Shown here in pieces: positions 28,025 through 36,659 of a stretch of DNA of 64,000 nucleotides. Below the pieces are notes generated by a model, which searched no databases, was not told the DNA's origin, and was given only the letters and a program-made list of their open reading frames with translations. The position numbers and the translations under genes are program-made. Position 1 is the first letter of the stretch; every line of letters starts with the position of its first letter. The stretch spans positions 1 through 64,000 of the forward strand of contig NZ_CALUTC010000005.1 in NCBI RefSeq assembly GCF_944323605.1, written 5' to 3'. This stretch comes from an uncultured Campylobacter sp. Lineage in GTDB: Bacteria; Campylobacterota; Campylobacteria; Campylobacterales; Campylobacteraceae.

Positions 28025-28705
28025 ATGCTAATCTCAAATAAATACTATTACGAGGACTATACGCCCATAAAAAAGCTTTTGGAAAGAGAGATTCCAAAGG
28101 CACAGGATTATATAAGACCTGATGGCACTGTAATAAAAGGCGAAACCATAGATATGTTTAATAGATCTATGCCTATACTAGCTAAAATGATGTATGAAGC
28201 TAGAAAAGATATACCTATATATGAGGGATCTTTAAGAGATCAATCTCTAAAAGGAGAGCTTAGTTATAAAGATGAATTGAAACTTTATAGCTGGGTTCAA
28301 GAAAATTATATAAAGGATATGTTTTTTGAAAATTCTTTAAATGAGGATATAAGTGTAGAAATTGAAAGAATTTTGAGAAACTCTTTTTCTATAAACGAAT
28401 TTAAAGAAAAATGGCTTGAATTTAAAGAGCAAAAAGATAGTGAGTTTAAAGCTTTAAAACAAGAAAATGAAGAGCTTGTACAAGATGATAAAAATTTACA
28501 TTCTAACATAGATTTAAATGATGAGAAAAAAACCTTCACCCCCATACAAGCTGAAAGTAAAAGTGAAACTTTTACTTATGATGATATAGCTAAGAATTTC
28601 TTTTTAACTTTCTTAGAGAATGAAAGAAAAAAGGGGACTGATGTATTAGAATTATTACAGAATTTATTTAAGGTAGATAAGAATAAAGTTGATTTAAAGG
28701 CTTAA
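28025..28705 (+). CDS. Hypothetical protein sharing a C-terminal module with the Cj0814-like protein
   Basis: I do not recognise the N-terminal two thirds of this 226-residue protein. It lacks a signal peptide and contains a coiled-coil-like stretch (EFKALKQENEELVQDDK, about 138-155). The last 57 or so residues, from FTPIQAESKS to the end, are almost identical to those of the gene at 28846, in DNA as well as protein. The shared module may be an export or partner-binding tail, since the neighbour resembles flagellar-dependent secreted proteins. It lies 22 nt after gyrB with no clear promoter of its own. Confidence 0.7.
   Translation: MLISNKYYYEDYTPIKKLLEREIPKAQDYIRPDGTVIKGETIDMFNRSMPILAKMMYEARKDIPIYEGSLRDQSLKGELSYKDELKLYSWVQENYIKDMFFENSLNEDISVEIERILRNSFSINEFKEKWLEFKEQKDSEFKALKQENEELVQDDKNLHSNIDLNDEKKTFTPIQAESKSETFTYDDIAKNFFLTFLENERKKGTDVLELLQNLFKVDKNKVDLKA
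28533..28700 (+). repeat. Copy 1 of a shared 3'-terminal coding module
   Basis: About 168 bp, starting CCTTCACCCCCATACAAGCT, nearly identical to 29768-29936. Both copies encode the C-terminal module FTPIQAESKS...TFTYDDIAKNFFLTFLENERKKG of two neighbouring genes whose other parts are unrelated, indicating recent duplication or gene conversion. Confidence 0.8.
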
Positions 28706-28716
28706 TGTATAGAAGT

Positions 28717-28759
28717 AAAAAGTAAATTTAAGAGTTTGAAATTTAAATTACTTTTTTTA
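28717..28759 (+). terminator. Probable rho-independent terminator after the 28025 gene
   Basis: A-rich and T-rich arms (AAAAAGTAAATTTA and TAAATTACTTTTTT, one bulge) form a hairpin ending in a T7 run just after the stop codon. Confidence 0.5.
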
Positions 28760-28790
28760 CACAAGATGTAAATTTAAACACTAAATTTTA

Positions 28791-28817
28791 TAAAGCTATT
28801 TTCAAATTTGACGATTT
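28791..28817 (+). promoter_or_regulatory. Sigma-28 (FliA) type flagellar promoter
   Basis: TAAAGCTA at 28791-28798 and GACGATTT at 28810-28817 are separated by 11 nt, exactly the spacing of TAAAGTTT-N11-GCCGATAA. The CGATTT core matches the C. jejuni FliA -10 (CGATWT). It lies 28 nt before the ATG of the predicted flagellar-dependent secreted protein. Confidence 0.65.
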
Positions 28818-28845
28818 AAACACAAGTAAATTTTAAAGGCTAGGT

Positions 28846-29940
28846 ATGCTTTCTTTTGTATCTAATAATTTAAATTTATACAGCCTAAATTTAGAAAATA
28901 TTAAAAATCAAACTTCATCTTTAAACACAAATCTAAACCAAAATCTAGTAAAACCCAAAAGCCAAGCTGTAAGTGAAATTCTAGGATATGGTGTAGATAG
29001 TGAAGGCTTTTTTACAAGTGATTTTAATGAAGCGGCAGGACTTCCTAAGGATTATAGGATAGAGTATAAATCTGTTGAAAGTATAATAAAAACTTACGAG
29101 CAGAGCGGGCTGTTTCTAAGTATAGACATAGCAAAGAGTATGCAAAATGCTTATAAGGTTTTTTCTGCTTTAGTAGATGATAAAAATGTTAATTATTTTA
29201 CAAAAAACGATATTGCTAATCTTCCTTTGGCTTTTACTTACGACAAAACTACTTTTAATATAAACAAATTGCATTATAATCAAAATGAGTATGATGAAGC
29301 ATTGAATCTTGAAACTAATCTTAAAATTTATCAAAATCCTACTTACACGTCCTTGCTGTTTTCATCGCCTGAAACAAATTTAAACTACAAGAACAATATC
29401 GTTTCAAAAGCTGAAGTTTTTATGGCTTTTCTTGAAGATAAATCTTTCTTGATAGAAGGAGAAGTTAGCATATTAGGAAAACTTAATGGCTATGATAAAA
29501 ATATGAACTTAGATGATATAGAAAATTTAAATAACTTTGTTTTTAAAGAAAACTCTGGCTTTATATTAAAAGGTGGTGGGGATAGTATAGACGATTTGTT
29601 AAAAAAGAGTCTGGAATTTTATGATTTATTAAAAAAACACACAAATATAGATGAGTTTAAAAAAGCAACTGAAATTTGGTTAAAAGAAAATACTTTGGAG
29701 CAAAACCATACACACTCGACAAACAATCCAAATAACAATAACCCGACTCCTAAAGAAAATAAAAACTCCTTCACCCCCATACAAGCTGAAAGTAAATCTC
29801 AAACTTTTACTTATGATGATATAGCTAAGAATTTCTTTTTAACTTTCTTAGAGAATGAAAGAAAAAAAGGAAATGATGTATTAGAATTATTAGAAAAGTT
29901 ATTTAAAGTAGATAAGAGTAAGATAGATTTGAAAGTGTGA
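28846..29940 (+). CDS. Cj0814-family-like flagellar-dependent secreted protein (predicted)
   Basis: The 364-residue protein has no Sec signal peptide. Its region ILGYGVDSEGFFTSDFNEAAG (about 45-65) and the following SVESIIKTYEQSGLF are the features by which I connect it to the family annotated in Campylobacter as Cj0814 flagellar-dependent secreted proteins, a resemblance from memory. An Asn/Pro/Thr-rich linker (about 284-305) precedes a C-terminal module shared with the upstream gene. A well-spaced sigma-28 promoter 28 nt upstream supports coexpression with late flagellar genes and export through the flagellar type III apparatus. Confidence 0.65.
   Translation: MLSFVSNNLNLYSLNLENIKNQTSSLNTNLNQNLVKPKSQAVSEILGYGVDSEGFFTSDFNEAAGLPKDYRIEYKSVESIIKTYEQSGLFLSIDIAKSMQNAYKVFSALVDDKNVNYFTKNDIANLPLAFTYDKTTFNINKLHYNQNEYDEALNLETNLKIYQNPTYTSLLFSSPETNLNYKNNIVSKAEVFMAFLEDKSFLIEGEVSILGKLNGYDKNMNLDDIENLNNFVFKENSGFILKGGGDSIDDLLKKSLEFYDLLKKHTNIDEFKKATEIWLKENTLEQNHTHSTNNPNNNNPTPKENKNSFTPIQAESKSQTFTYDDIAKNFFLTFLENERKKGNDVLELLEKLFKVDKSKIDLKV
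29768..29936 (+). repeat. Copy 2 of the shared 3'-terminal coding module
   Basis: Nearly identical to 28533-28700. Most differences lie near KKGNDVLELLEKLF and at a codon pair after AESKS. Confidence 0.8.
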
Positions 29941-30131
29941 AAAGATTGTAAAAAAACTCACTATTTTATATACAACAAAATTCAACTTACAAAATGAAAC
30001 AGTTAGTAATAAAGTTTTATAGTTTTAACAAAAAATTAAGCAAAAAAAAGATAGGATTTAAAATTAAGCCCTATTATGGTTTTAAATGCCTTAAATTTGG
30101 CACTCTTTAAAATTTATTTATAAGGTTATTT

Positions 30132-33100
30132 ATGTCTAAGATTATGAAAACTATGGACGGTAATGAAGCAGCCGCTTATGCTTCTTACGCCTTTACTGAA
30201 GTTGCTGGTATTTATCCTATAACCCCTTCTTCTCCTATGGCTGATTATACAGATGCTTGGTCAGCTGAAGGTAAAAAAAATCTATTTGGAAATACAGTAA
30301 GAGTTGTTGAAATGCAAAGTGAAGCCGGTGCTGCTGGGACTGTTCACGGTTCTTTGCAAGCTGGAGCTTTAACCACAACCTACACAGCCTCTCAAGGTCT
30401 GCTTTTAAAGATACCAAATATGTATAAAATAGCAGGACAACTTTTGCCTTGTGTTATACACGTTGCTGCACGTTCTTTAGCTTCACAGGCTCTTTCTATA
30501 TTTGGAGATCATCAGGATATTTATGCCGCAAGACAAACAGGTTTTGCTTTGCTTTGTTCGCACAGTGTGCAAGAAGTTATGGATTTAGCTGGTGTAGCTC
30601 ATTTATCAGCTATTAAAGGCAGGGTTCCATTTTTGCACTTTTTTGACGGTTTTAGAACAAGTCACGAAATTCAAAAGATAGAGCTTATGGATTATGCTCA
30701 TTTTGATAGACTTTTAGATAGAGACGCTGTTCGTCAGTTTAAGGAAAACTGTTTAAACCCAGAAAAACCAAAAACAAGGGGAACAGCCCAAAATGATGAT
30801 ATATATTTTCAAACTAGAGAATTAGTAAATAAATACTACAATGCTTTACCCGACATAGTTAATGATTATATGAAAGAAATTTCAAATATAACAGGTAGAG
30901 AATATAAACCATTTACTTACTATGGAGCTAAAGACGCTACCAAGATCATCATAGCTATGGGTTCAGTTACACAAACCATAGAACAAGTTATAGATTTTCT
31001 AAGTTCAAAAGGTGAAAAAGTAGGTCTTATAAAGGTTCATCTTTATAGACCATTTAGTTTAAAATATTTCTTTGATGTTATGCCTGATACTGTTGAAAAA
31101 ATAGCAGTTCTAGACAGAACAAAGGAACCGGGCAGTATAGGAGAGCCTTTATATTTAGACGTTAGAGCAGCTTTCTATGAAAGAGAGAAAAATCCTATAA
31201 TAGTCGGTGGAAGATATGGCCTTTCTTCAAAAGATGTAGATCCTTCTCAAATTATAACTGTATTTGAAAATTTAGAACAAGATAAACCTAAAAATAATTT
31301 TACTATAGGCATAGTAGATGATGTAACTCACACTTCTTTGCAAGTAAATGAAAAAATTTCACTTAGCAATGAAAGCACTACAGAGTGTTTATTTTACGGT
31401 CTTGGAGCCGACGGAACTGTAGGTGCAAATAAAAATTCTATAAAAATTATAGGTGATAATACAGATTTCTACGCACAAGCTTATTTTGCTTATGACTCTA
31501 AAAAATCAGGTGGTTATACTAGATCCCACTTAAGATTTTCTAAAAAGCCTATAAGATCTACTTATCTTGTTTCAACACCGCATTTTGTGGCTTGTTCTGT
31601 TTCTGCTTATCTTGAAACCTATGATGTTTTAGCAGGTATTAGAGAAAATGGAACTTTTCTTTTAAATAGTATTTGGAGTGCTGAAGAAACCGTAAAACAT
31701 ATACCAAATAAAGTAAAGAAAATTCTAGCTCAAAAAAATATTAATTTCTACATAATAAATGCTACAAAATTAGCTAGAGATATAGGACTTGGTAATCGCA
31801 CTAATACAATTATGCAATCAGCATTTTTTAAATTAACAGGCATAATAGACTTTGAAAAAGCAAAAGAATATATGAAAAAATTAGCCTACAAAACATACAG
31901 CAAAAAAGGTGATGCTATAGTTGAAATGAATTACAAAGCTATAGATGTAGGGGGAGACGGTCTTGTAAAAGTGAAAATTGAACCTGATTGGGTAAATTTA
32001 AAAGATGAAGAAAAGATTGATTCTGCTACATATAAAGGCACAGAATTCGTAGAAAATATAGTAAAACCTATGAACGCTGCCAAAGGAGATGAATTAAAAG
32101 TATCTGATTTTCTCGGTTACGAGGATGGAAGCTTTGAACACGGAACTACTGAATTTGAAAAAAGAGGCGTAGGGGTTATGGTGCCTCGCTGGATAGAGTC
32201 AAACTGTATACAGTGTAATCAATGTGCTTCTGTTTGCCCTCACGCTGTTATACGACCTTTTTTAATCAATGATGAAGAATTTAATAAAGCTCCAAATGGA
32301 GTAAAAGATCATTCTCTTGAAGCAAAAGGAACAAAGGGAGAAAAGCTCAAATTTAAAATTCAAGTATCGCCTCTTGATTGCACTGGTTGTGAGCTTTGTG
32401 TCCAAGAATGTCCTACTAAGGAAAAATCTTTGGTTATGGTGCCTCTTGATGAAGAAATTGAATTTGGAGAGCAAGAAAATGCAGATTATCTTTTCAAAGA
32501 AATAAGCTATAAAGATAATATCTTATCAAAAGAAGTTTTAAAAGGTGCACAGTTTTCACAGCCTTTATTTGAATTTCACGGAGCTTGTCCAGGTTGCGGA
32601 GAAACACCTTATATAACTCTTATAACTAGGTTATTTGGCGAAAGAATGATGATAGCAAATGCTACAGGCTGTAGTTCTATATATGGCGGTTCAGCACCTT
32701 CTACTCCTTATAGAAAAAGTGTTGCAAGCGGACATGGACCAGCTTGGGCGAATTCTTTATTTGAAGATAACGCTGAATTCGGTCTTGGTATGCATATAGC
32801 CACACAAAATATAAGAGCCGGTATAGAAAAAATAATGCAAGAAAATATGCAATCCGTCCCTAATGCCTTATCAGCCTTGTTTAAAGAATGGATAGCAAAC
32901 AAAGAGAATTCAACAGCATCTTTAGAGCTTAGAAATCAACTTGTTCCATTACTTGAGGCAAATGCAAAAGGAAATAAGGCTATACAAGATATATTAGAAT
33001 TAAAACATTTTTTAAGCAAGAAATCTCAATGGATATTTGGTGGAGATGGTTGGGCTTATGACATAGGTTATGGCGGTTTAGATCATGTTTTGGCTAGTGG

Positions 33101-33710
33101 TGAAAATGTGAATATCCTTGTTTTAGATACTGAAGTTTATTCAAATACCGGAGGTCAAAGCTCAAAATCATCAAGAACAGGTTCTGTTGCACAGTTTGCA
33201 GCTTCTGGTAAGCCTGTTCAAAAGAAAGATTTAGGACAAATCGCAATGACTTACGGCTATGTTTTTGTAGCTCAAGTAAATTCAAATGCTAATTATAATC
33301 ATCTTTTAAAAGCTATAATAGCAGCTGAAGCTTATGATGGTCCTTCCTTGATTATTTGTTATTCTCCTTGTATAGCACATGGTATAAAAGGCGGTCTTGG
33401 ATATTCTGGCTCACAGGGCGAATTAGCTACAAAATGTGGATATTGGCCTTTATATACCTTTGATCCTAGACTTCAAGATGAAGGAAAAAATCCTTTGGTT
33501 TTGGCTGGAAAAGAACCTGATTGGGATCTTTATGAGCAGTTTTTACTTAATGAAGTTAGATATAATTCTTTAAAGAAAAGCAACCCAGAACACGCTTCTG
33601 AACTATTTGAAAAAAATAAAGCCGATGCACAAAGAAGATATAGGCAGTTAAAAAGACTTGCTATATCTGATTTTAGCGATGAAAAGGGTCAAAGACATAA
33701 AAAAGATTAG
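30132..33710 (+). CDS. nifJ: Pyruvate:flavodoxin (ferredoxin) oxidoreductase, single-chain
   Basis: PFOR oxidatively decarboxylates pyruvate to acetyl-CoA, passing electrons to flavodoxin or ferredoxin. It is the route from pyruvate to acetyl-CoA in Campylobacter. The 1192-residue protein is the fused form with all domains: the N-terminal pyruvate-binding part (IYPITPSSPMADYTD), gamma domain, two 4Fe-4S motifs (CIQCNQCASVCPHAV and CTGCELCVQECP), a further cysteine pair at CPGCGETPY, and a TPP domain (GGDGWAYDIGYGGLDH, SNTGGQSSKS). The ctsR start lies within its 3' end, so the competence genes follow it directly, the same order as I recall in C. jejuni (Cj1476c-Cj1475c). The 190 nt before it hold no clear gene. 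Confidence 0.97.
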   Translation: MSKIMKTMDGNEAAAYASYAFTEVAGIYPITPSSPMADYTDAWSAEGKKNLFGNTVRVVEMQSEAGAAGTVHGSLQAGALTTTYTASQGLLLKIPNMYKIAGQLLPCVIHVAARSLASQALSIFGDHQDIYAARQTGFALLCSHSVQEVMDLAGVAHLSAIKGRVPFLHFFDGFRTSHEIQKIELMDYAHFDRLLDRDAVRQFKENCLNPEKPKTRGTAQNDDIYFQTRELVNKYYNALPDIVNDYMKEISNITGREYKPFTYYGAKDATKIIIAMGSVTQTIEQVIDFLSSKGEKVGLIKVHLYRPFSLKYFFDVMPDTVEKIAVLDRTKEPGSIGEPLYLDVRAAFYEREKNPIIVGGRYGLSSKDVDPSQIITVFENLEQDKPKNNFTIGIVDDVTHTSLQVNEKISLSNESTTECLFYGLGADGTVGANKNSIKIIGDNTDFYAQAYFAYDSKKSGGYTRSHLRFSKKPIRSTYLVSTPHFVACSVSAYLETYDVLAGIRENGTFLLNSIWSAEETVKHIPNKVKKILAQKNINFYIINATKLARDIGLGNRTNTIMQSAFFKLTGIIDFEKAKEYMKKLAYKTYSKKGDAIVEMNYKAIDVGGDGLVKVKIEPDWVNLKDEEKIDSATYKGTEFVENIVKPMNAAKGDELKVSDFLGYEDGSFEHGTTEFEKRGVGVMVPRWIESNCIQCNQCASVCPHAVIRPFLINDEEFNKAPNGVKDHSLEAKGTKGEKLKFKIQVSPLDCTGCELCVQECPTKEKSLVMVPLDEEIEFGEQENADYLFKEISYKDNILSKEVLKGAQFSQPLFEFHGACPGCGETPYITLITRLFGERMMIANATGCSSIYGGSAPSTPYRKSVASGHGPAWANSLFEDNAEFGLGMHIATQNIRAGIEKIMQENMQSVPNALSALFKEWIANKENSTASLELRNQLVPLLEANAKGNKAIQDILELKHFLSKKSQWIFGGDGWAYDIGYGGLDHVLASGENVNILVLDTEVYSNTGGQSSKSSRTGSVAQFAASGKPVQKKDLGQIAMTYGYVFVAQVNSNANYNHLLKAIIAAEAYDGPSLIICYSPCIAHGIKGGLGYSGSQGELATKCGYWPLYTFDPRLQDEGKNPLVLAGKEPDWDLYEQFLLNEVRYNSLKKSNPEHASELFEKNKADAQRRYRQLKRLAISDFSDEKGQRHKKD

Positions 33711-34014
33711 TTTATTTATACTCCTAATATCCTTTTTAAATGCGGATATTAGGACATTTTTAAATACAAAAGCTCAAATAACAGAGCTTAAAAACCCATT
33801 TTTTGACTATGCAGTAGAAGAAAAATTATTTCTACAAGCTATTTTAAACGACAGAGCCAAAATACAAGATAATTGGTATTCTGTCGGAGAACACATAGAA
33901 GGCGTGTCTGCAAGAATTATAGATATAAAAAATGGTATTGTTTTTTTAGAAAAAGACGGTGAAATTTTACAGCTAAAGCCTGAAAGGAAATCTTATAAAA
34001 TTATCATTAATTAG
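33679..34014 (+). CDS. ctsR: Competence/type II secretion-like protein CtsR
   Basis: The ATG at 33679 gives 111 residues and overlaps PFOR by 32 nt. A TTG at 33658 is also open but less likely. The product has an N-terminal signal or anchor (ISLFILLISFLNADI) and a small domain ending in SARIIDIKNGIVFLEKDGEILQLKP, similar to pilus assembly proteins that assist a secretin. The order PFOR-ctsR-ctsD-ctsP-ctsX is that of the C. jejuni transformation locus, in which ctsR is needed for DNA uptake. Confidence 0.78.
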   Translation: MKRVKDIKKISLFILLISFLNADIRTFLNTKAQITELKNPFFDYAVEEKLFLQAILNDRAKIQDNWYSVGEHIEGVSARIIDIKNGIVFLEKDGEILQLKPERKSYKIIIN

Positions 34015-35404
34015 TATCACATTTTCTATCATTTTATGCTTTAATTTATACGCAAATTGTAGCGCCAAGCTATTTGATGTAGTTTTACTTGAGGAGTTAA
34101 GCACAGGGGAAATTTTGGAAAATTTTTCCCAACTTTGTTCCTTTAGTATAGTATTAAAAGATGAGCTTGCTAAAGAAAAGTTAAATTCTTTACAAAAAAA
34201 TATAAACGCACAACAAATTAGCTTAGATGAGCTTTTCAGACTTATCATAAGAGAACAAAATTTGCACTATGATTTTGATGGAAAAGTTTTAAGAATAGCA
34301 GGCATAAAGACGAAAAGCTTTAAGTTAAATTATATAAGCTCTGTTAGGGAAGGACAAAGCATAACAAAGGCTTCTGTAGATTCTAAATCTATACAAAGTG
34401 ATTATTCAAATACAGAGCTTAATTCAGATGATAATATGATAAAAAGCTCGGAAAAATTTGATTTTTGGCAGACTATGGAAAAGGAAATAGCTGCTATACT
34501 TAGCAGTGAAAACGAACAAGCAAAAGCACCTATTATTAATCAAAATGCTGGTTTGATTACAGTAAGTGGCACAGCAAACCAAATTCAAAGAGTGCAAGAG
34601 TATATATCATCTTTGCAAGACAGACTTAAAAAACAAGTTATAATAGATGTAAATATAATAGCAGTTAGCCTAGATGAAAGCAGCTCAAGCGGTATTAATT
34701 GGCAAAATTTTTCACTCTCTTTTGACTCTCTTGCGTCAAATTCTAATCCTAGCTCACTAAATTATACAAACAATAATGGCTTTGTTTTGAATTTAGGTTT
34801 TAATTCCTCTGCAAATTTAGATTCTATTATGAATTTTTTAAAACAAAACGGAAAAACAACTATTTTATCTAATCCAAAGCTAGTAGCACTAAATAACCAG
34901 CAAGCTATCATTTCAGTAGGCGATACTATAAACTATCAAGTAAGAGAAAGTTCAAAAAGCACCGAAAGTGGCACAACAGTAAGTGAAAGTTATAATAATT
35001 ATTCTATTTTTGTTGGAATTTTACTAAATATATTGCCAGAAATTTCTGATGATGGTAAGGTAATGCTTAGGATAAATCCATCTTTAAGCTCTTTTAAATA
35101 CGCTCAAGATAATCAAAGGCAAGAAGCACCGCGTGTGATTGCTCCTGATACCGTGCAAAAAAAGCTTTCAACTGTAGTGCAAATGGAAAATAATCAAACT
35201 CTAATTTTAGGAGGTTTGATAAGCCATAATGATTCCCTTGATGAAAGTTCTGTAAATTTCTTCTCTAAAATTCCAATTTTAGGTTATCTTTTTAGCGGTA
35301 GCAATAATGTAAAAAATTCTACAGAAATAGTTTTTATAATAAGACCTATGATAGTTAATGCAAAACAAAACCCTAGCTTAAAAGATTTGGATTTTTCTAT
35401 ATGA
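33995..35404 (+). CDS. ctsD: Secretin CtsD for DNA uptake, non-canonical start
   Basis: CtsD is the outer-membrane secretin of the type II secretion/type IV pilus-like transformation machine. The C-terminal half has secretin features: VIIDVNIIAVSLDESSSSGINW, TILSNPKLVALNNQQAIISVGD and QTLILGGLISHNDS. The first ATG/GTG/TTG codon in frame is the TTG at 34115, which omits a clear signal peptide (KLSLISITFSIILCFNLYAN). The open frame extends to 33977. An AAAGGA site lies 6 nt before an ATA codon at 33995, which I take as the probable original start (469 residues). A CTG at 33980 is the alternative. Its stop overlaps ctsP (ATGA). Confidence 0.8.
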   Translation: MKLSLISITFSIILCFNLYANCSAKLFDVVLLEELSTGEILENFSQLCSFSIVLKDELAKEKLNSLQKNINAQQISLDELFRLIIREQNLHYDFDGKVLRIAGIKTKSFKLNYISSVREGQSITKASVDSKSIQSDYSNTELNSDDNMIKSSEKFDFWQTMEKEIAAILSSENEQAKAPIINQNAGLITVSGTANQIQRVQEYISSLQDRLKKQVIIDVNIIAVSLDESSSSGINWQNFSLSFDSLASNSNPSSLNYTNNNGFVLNLGFNSSANLDSIMNFLKQNGKTTILSNPKLVALNNQQAIISVGDTINYQVRESSKSTESGTTVSESYNNYSIFVGILLNILPEISDDGKVMLRINPSLSSFKYAQDNQRQEAPRVIAPDTVQKKLSTVVQMENNQTLILGGLISHNDSLDESSVNFFSKIPILGYLFSGSNNVKNSTEIVFIIRPMIVNAKQNPSLKDLDFSI

Positions 35405-36078
35405 GTGCTTTTGTAAATTTAAAATCCCAACTTTTTATCCTAGATTCTCTTAAAAAAAGCATAGATGATAAGGATAAGCTTATATTATTGATCGGTAAAA
35501 GTGGTAGCGGCAAAAGCTTTTTGCTAGAGCATTTAAGCAATGATATAGAGCTTTTTTTATTTTTAAAACCTTTTTTTAATGAAAAAGAATTTAGCGAAAC
35601 TGTTTCAAATACGCTTTTTGGTAGTCGTTTAAGTTTTAATAAGCTTTACGATATGATAAAAAATTCCAAAAAAAATTTTATTTTAGCCTTTGATGAACTT
35701 GGTATGTATGATGAGGAAATTTTAGAAAGACTTAGACTATTAAGTGAGCTTAAAAATTTACAGCTTATACTAAGTACGCATAAAAAGCAAAAAATTTTGG
35801 AAAAAGAGCATTTTTCAAGCAGGATAAGTAAAGAATTTGCTATTTGCAAACTCGATATAAATGAGCTTTTTTATTATGTTAGTATTAAGCATTCTAGCAA
35901 TTTATGTAAAAAAAGTTTAAAATTTTTAGCAAAGATTAGTCTTTTAAATTTAAGAACTGTAGATAAAATTTTAAAAACATTTAATGAAATAAAGCTTTAT
36001 TATAATAAAATGGGTAAAAATAAAAAGGATTTATTTATATTAAAACTTTGTGCTTTACATTATGGATTATTGAGGTAA
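35401..36078 (+). CDS. ctsP: Nucleotide-binding protein CtsP of the transformation machinery
   Basis: The 225-residue protein has Walker A GKSGSGKS at 32-39 and a Walker B-like FILAFDELGM (about 92-101), resembling small P-loop ATPases such as ExeA-type proteins. It starts within the ctsD stop (ATGA) and ends 3 nt before ctsX. In C. jejuni CtsP is required for DNA uptake and interacts with the inner-membrane protein CtsX, as I recall from published work. Confidence 0.82.
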   Translation: MSAFVNLKSQLFILDSLKKSIDDKDKLILLIGKSGSGKSFLLEHLSNDIELFLFLKPFFNEKEFSETVSNTLFGSRLSFNKLYDMIKNSKKNFILAFDELGMYDEEILERLRLLSELKNLQLILSTHKKQKILEKEHFSSRISKEFAICKLDINELFYYVSIKHSSNLCKKSLKFLAKISLLNLRTVDKILKTFNEIKLYYNKMGKNKKDLFILKLCALHYGLLR

Positions 36079-36081
36079 AAT

Positions 36082-36651
36082 ATGAATACAACTCAAATTC
36101 AAGAATTAGAGCAAAAATATAAATCTTACATTTTAAAACTTTTTTTAAAAAAAACATTTTTTGCTTGCATCTTTTTGCTTGTATCTTTTTGCTTGTATCT
36201 TTTTTTTAATGAGTATGAGGAACAAAAACAAAATTTAAATTTAGCATTAAAAGAGAAAAAGGAATTAAATAAAAGATTAGAACAAGCTAGAATAAAAGAG
36301 CAAAAAACGCAAATTTTACAGGAAAAAAAACAAGTAAAAAATGCCTCAAAAGAAAAGAAAATTCAAATCACAAGCTATAACGTAAATAGCACAAATTTAA
36401 AGAAAAAATTCTATGACAAAAAAAGTGTTGATATAGCTATATCTTTGTCTAGATTTTATATGCATAAAAAAGATTATGAAAAATCTATATTTTGGAGTTT
36501 AAAGGCTAATTCTTTAGATAAAAATTCAAAGGAATCTTGGTTGCTTTTTGCGGAAGCTAAAAAAGCTTTAGGCAAGGAAGAGGAAGCTAAAAAAGTTCTT
36601 AAAACATATACTGATTTTTATGGTTTTGAGGGTGTAAATTTCGATTTTTAG
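36082..36651 (+). CDS. ctsX: Inner-membrane competence protein CtsX, TPR-like
   Basis: The 189-residue protein has one transmembrane segment (about 25-46), then a coiled-coil/basic region (about 50-95) and a C-terminal TPR-like part (SLSRFYMHKKDYEKSIFWSLKA). This matches the position and layout of CtsX, the anchor for CtsP in C. jejuni. The membrane segment is encoded by three tandem 14-bp repeats. The next gene is an AI-2E-type transporter, not ctsE/ctsF. Confidence 0.75.
   Translation: MNTTQIQELEQKYKSYILKLFLKKTFFACIFLLVSFCLYLFFNEYEEQKQNLNLALKEKKELNKRLEQARIKEQKTQILQEKKQVKNASKEKKIQITSYNVNSTNLKKKFYDKKSVDIAISLSRFYMHKKDYEKSIFWSLKANSLDKNSKESWLLFAEAKKALGKEEEAKKVLKTYTDFYGFEGVNFDF
36161..36202 (+). 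repeat. Three tandem 14-bp repeats inside ctsX
   Basis: TTGCTTGTATCTTT occurs three times in a row, with C for T in the first copy. Because 14 is not a multiple of three, the copies are read in three different frames, yet all encode hydrophobic residues (FACIF, LLVSF, CLYLFF). Gain or loss of a copy would shift the frame. Confidence 0.9.
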
Positions 36652-36659
36652 GAGACTTT

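Noticed and set aside
30095..30131. Possible sigma-54 promoter (TTTGGCACTCTTTAA) before PFOR
   Set aside because: The -24-like TTGGCAC has no GC/TGC at the right -12 distance, and PFOR is a housekeeping gene.
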